This document shows, piece after piece, positions 5,796-7,118 of a stretch of DNA of 7,118 nt. Numbering within the stretch: the first letter of the stretch is position 1; each line of letters starts with the position of its first letter. The translations under genes were made by a program, and so were the position numbers. Origin of the DNA: Clostridia bacterium (lineage in GTDB: Bacteria > Bacillota > Clostridia > Oscillospirales > Acutalibacteraceae); the NCBI GenBank assembly GCA_900759575.1, contig CAAEVU010000244.1, positions 1 to 7,118 on the forward strand. The letters run 5' to 3'. The notes under the pieces are model-generated. The model was not told where the DNA came from and searched no databases. It saw nothing but the letters and a program-made list of their open reading frames with translations.

Positions 5796-6485
5796 ATGAG
5801 ACCATTGTTCCAACTGGGGCCGCGGCTGGCCCTGTGTGCCGCCTTAGTCCGGGAGGGCAGTCTTCTCTGCGATGTGGGAACCGATCATGCCTATCTTCCC
5901 ATTTGGCTGTTGAAAATGGGGAAGATCCCTGGGGCTTTGGCCTGTGACATAAACCCCGGCCCCTTGGAAGCCGCCCGTCGTGACGGTGCCAAATATGAGG
6001 TGGGGGAAGAGCTTTCCTTTCGGTTATCCGACGGCTTGCAAGGGGTGTCATCCCAGGAGGCGGAGGATATTGTCATTGCCGGTATGGGAGGCGAGTTGAT
6101 TTTACGTATCATCGCCGAAACGCCCTGGCTCCAGGACGAAACAAAGCGGCTGGTGCTTCAGCCGATGAGTTCTGTGCCCGAACTGCGTTTGGGGTTGAAG
6201 GAATTGGGTTTTTCAGTCCTTCGGGAAGAGGCTGCAGAAGAGGGCGGAAAGGTGTATTCTGCCTTTGCGGTTCAGTATACTGAGGCGCCTGTGGAAACCC
6301 AGTGGTTGTATCCTTATTTGGGAAAATTGCAGCCGGGAGCGCCTCATGTGGATGTGTATGCGGAGAAAGTCTTGCGGGAGCTTACTTCCCAGCGAAAGGG
6401 CGCCTTGCATACCGGGGAAGAAGAACGTGCGGCAAGGCTTGAGAAATTGATCCAGGCTGTGGAAGAACAGTATACCAAAAGGTGA
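5796..6485 (+). CDS. trmK: tRNA (adenine(22)-N(1))-methyltransferase TrmK
   Basis: 229-residue S-adenosylmethionine-dependent enzyme that methylates N1 of adenine 22 in tRNA. From the chosen start, the Rossmann fold begins with GPRLALCAALVREGSLLCDV (8-27) and SAM motif I DVGTDHAYLPIWLL (26-39). CDINPGPLEAARR (50-62) is the acidic-loop region, DIVIAGMGGELI (91-102) carries the characteristic GMGG, and LQPMSSVPELR (121-131) matches the family. The C-terminal part (about 185-228) is helical and charged, consistent with the coiled-coil tail of TrmK. The length agrees with the family's usual 225-240 residues. The reading frame stays open back to an ATG at 5733, but the extra 21 residues do not look like TrmK and cover a terminator hairpin, so the ATG at 5796 with GGGAG upstream is preferred. 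The Nif3-like gene follows after 65 bases, a pairing common in Firmicutes. I see no clear promoter directly upstream. Confidence 0.92.
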   Translation: MRPLFQLGPRLALCAALVREGSLLCDVGTDHAYLPIWLLKMGKIPGALACDINPGPLEAARRDGAKYEVGEELSFRLSDGLQGVSSQEAEDIVIAGMGGELILRIIAETPWLQDETKRLVLQPMSSVPELRLGLKELGFSVLREEAAEEGGKVYSAFAVQYTEAPVETQWLYPYLGKLQPGAPHVDVYAEKVLRELTSQRKGALHTGEEERAARLEKLIQAVEEQYTKR

Positions 6486-6550
6486 ATTCCCTTGCGGTGG
6501 AAAGAACGGGTGCGGTCCCCACACTTTTTACTGGTGAAAAGGAGATCTGT

Positions 6551-7118
6551 ATGGCAAGAGTCCGTGATATCTACGACATTATTGACGCGGTGGCGCCGTT
6601 TTCCACCGCATTGAGTTTTGACAATTCCGGTCTGCTGGTGGGGGATGGAAATACCCAGGTGACCCGGGCGCTGCTGGCGTTGGACATCACCCCGGCAGTT
6701 GTGGCGGAAGCAGCCTCCATGAACGCAAACCTGATCATTTCCCATCACCCCGTGATTTTCCATCCCCTGAAAGCTTTGGGCCCCCAGGATGTGCCCTATC
6801 AGTTGGCAGGGAAAGGGATTGCCGCCCTGTGTTGCCACACCAATCTGGATTTGTCCCCCGTGTGCGGGGTCAATGTGGCTCTTGGCAGTAAATTGGGGCT
6901 GCGAAACCTGCGTCGGGAAGATGTTTTTGGGGAGGACTGTGTTCTGTATTCCGGCGATTTGGAGGAGGAGCTGGAACCCGAAGCATTTGCCGCGCTGGTG
7001 AAGGAAAAGCTGGCTGCCCCCATGGTGAAATATTGTCCCGGGGACCGGCCGGTGCGGAAAGTGTTTTTGTGCAGCGGGTCCGGTGGGGAGTATGTCCACC
7101 AAGCAGCTTGCCGGGGTG
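6551..7118 (+). CDS. Nif3-like dinuclear metal-centre hexameric protein (YqfO family), truncated by window end
   Basis: 189 complete codons are visible before the window ends without a stop; the family is usually about 260-370 residues. The N-terminus MARVRDIYDIIDAVAPFSTA leads into FDNSGLLVGD (23-32), a family hallmark. Metal-ligand motifs are ISHHPVIFHP (63-72, H65/H66) and CCHTNLDLSPVCGVN (94-108, H96/D100). A glycine-rich stretch VFLCSGSGGEY near the cut edge matches the start of the second conserved half. The family binds two metal ions and forms hexameric toroids; annotations as GTP cyclohydrolase I type 2 are old and not well supported, so the role is unknown. AAGGAG at 6539-6544, 6 bases upstream, fixes the ATG. 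The 65-base gap after trmK holds no clear terminator or promoter, which supports co-transcription with trmK. Confidence 0.92.
   Translation, partial: MARVRDIYDIIDAVAPFSTALSFDNSGLLVGDGNTQVTRALLALDITPAVVAEAASMNANLIISHHPVIFHPLKALGPQDVPYQLAGKGIAALCCHTNLDLSPVCGVNVALGSKLGLRNLRREDVFGEDCVLYSGDLEEELEPEAFAALVKEKLAAPMVKYCPGDRPVRKVFLCSGSGGEYVHQAACRG

Noticed and set aside
6486..6550. Possible terminator or promoter between trmK and the Nif3-like gene.
   Set aside because: Only a weak 4-bp GTGG/CCAC pairing before a TTTTT run is present, and no -10/-35 pair with acceptable spacing was found.
6344..7102. A 252-codon open frame on the minus strand over the trmK end and the Nif3-like gene.
   Set aside because: It is antisense to two well-supported genes, has no ribosome binding site that I can support, and shows no family motif.

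Overview
The window looks like chromosomal DNA of a moderately GC-rich, Gram-positive, anaerobic member of the Clostridia, probably of the Oscillospiraceae/Ruminococcaceae type. This is inferred from gene families alone: an SLH-anchored secreted protein, a TrmK/Nif3-like pair, a stand-alone DUF1858 protein, a small CxxC zinc-ribbon protein and a SigH-like sigma factor. Intergenic spaces are short and AT-rich, with near-consensus sigma-A promoters. I see no rRNA, tRNA, insertion sequence, CRISPR array, phage gene cluster or attachment site.

Layout. (1) 3-2699 (+): a large secreted modular protein with a signal peptide, an acidic Ser/Glu-rich spacer, SLH repeats, an SH3b domain, Ig-like domains, and a GH24-type lysozyme domain that appears to be split by a second SH3b domain. 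(2) 2707-2746: a hairpin terminator shared by two convergent genes. (3) 2754-4280 (-): a YifB/ComM-family Mg-chelatase-like AAA+ ATPase. (4) 4281-4458: a divergent intergenic region with one good promoter on each strand. (5) 4459-5019 (+): a small SigH-like sigma-70-family factor. (6) 5020-5113: a GC-rich leader with potential secondary structure. (7) 5114-5392 (+): a 92-aa protein with two zinc-ribbon-like modules, followed by a strong terminator. (8) 5528-5731 (+): a 67-aa DUF1858 protein with its own promoter and a terminator-like hairpin. (9) 5796-6485 (+): TrmK, the tRNA adenine-22 N1-methyltransferase. (10) 6551 to the window end (+): a Nif3-like dinuclear metal-centre protein, cut off by the window.

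How they fit together. The sigma factor and zinc-ribbon genes could share one transcript, because no terminator separates them. trmK and the Nif3-like gene form the pairing common in Firmicutes. The DUF1858 gene appears to be its own transcription unit. The ComM-like gene and the secreted lysozyme are unrelated neighbours that share only a terminator.

Most of the window is ordinary housekeeping content. The items most worth a second look are the apparent SH3b insertion inside the GH24 fold of the SLH protein, the structured leader before the zinc-ribbon gene, and the likely misplaced upstream start of trmK, which lies inside a terminator.
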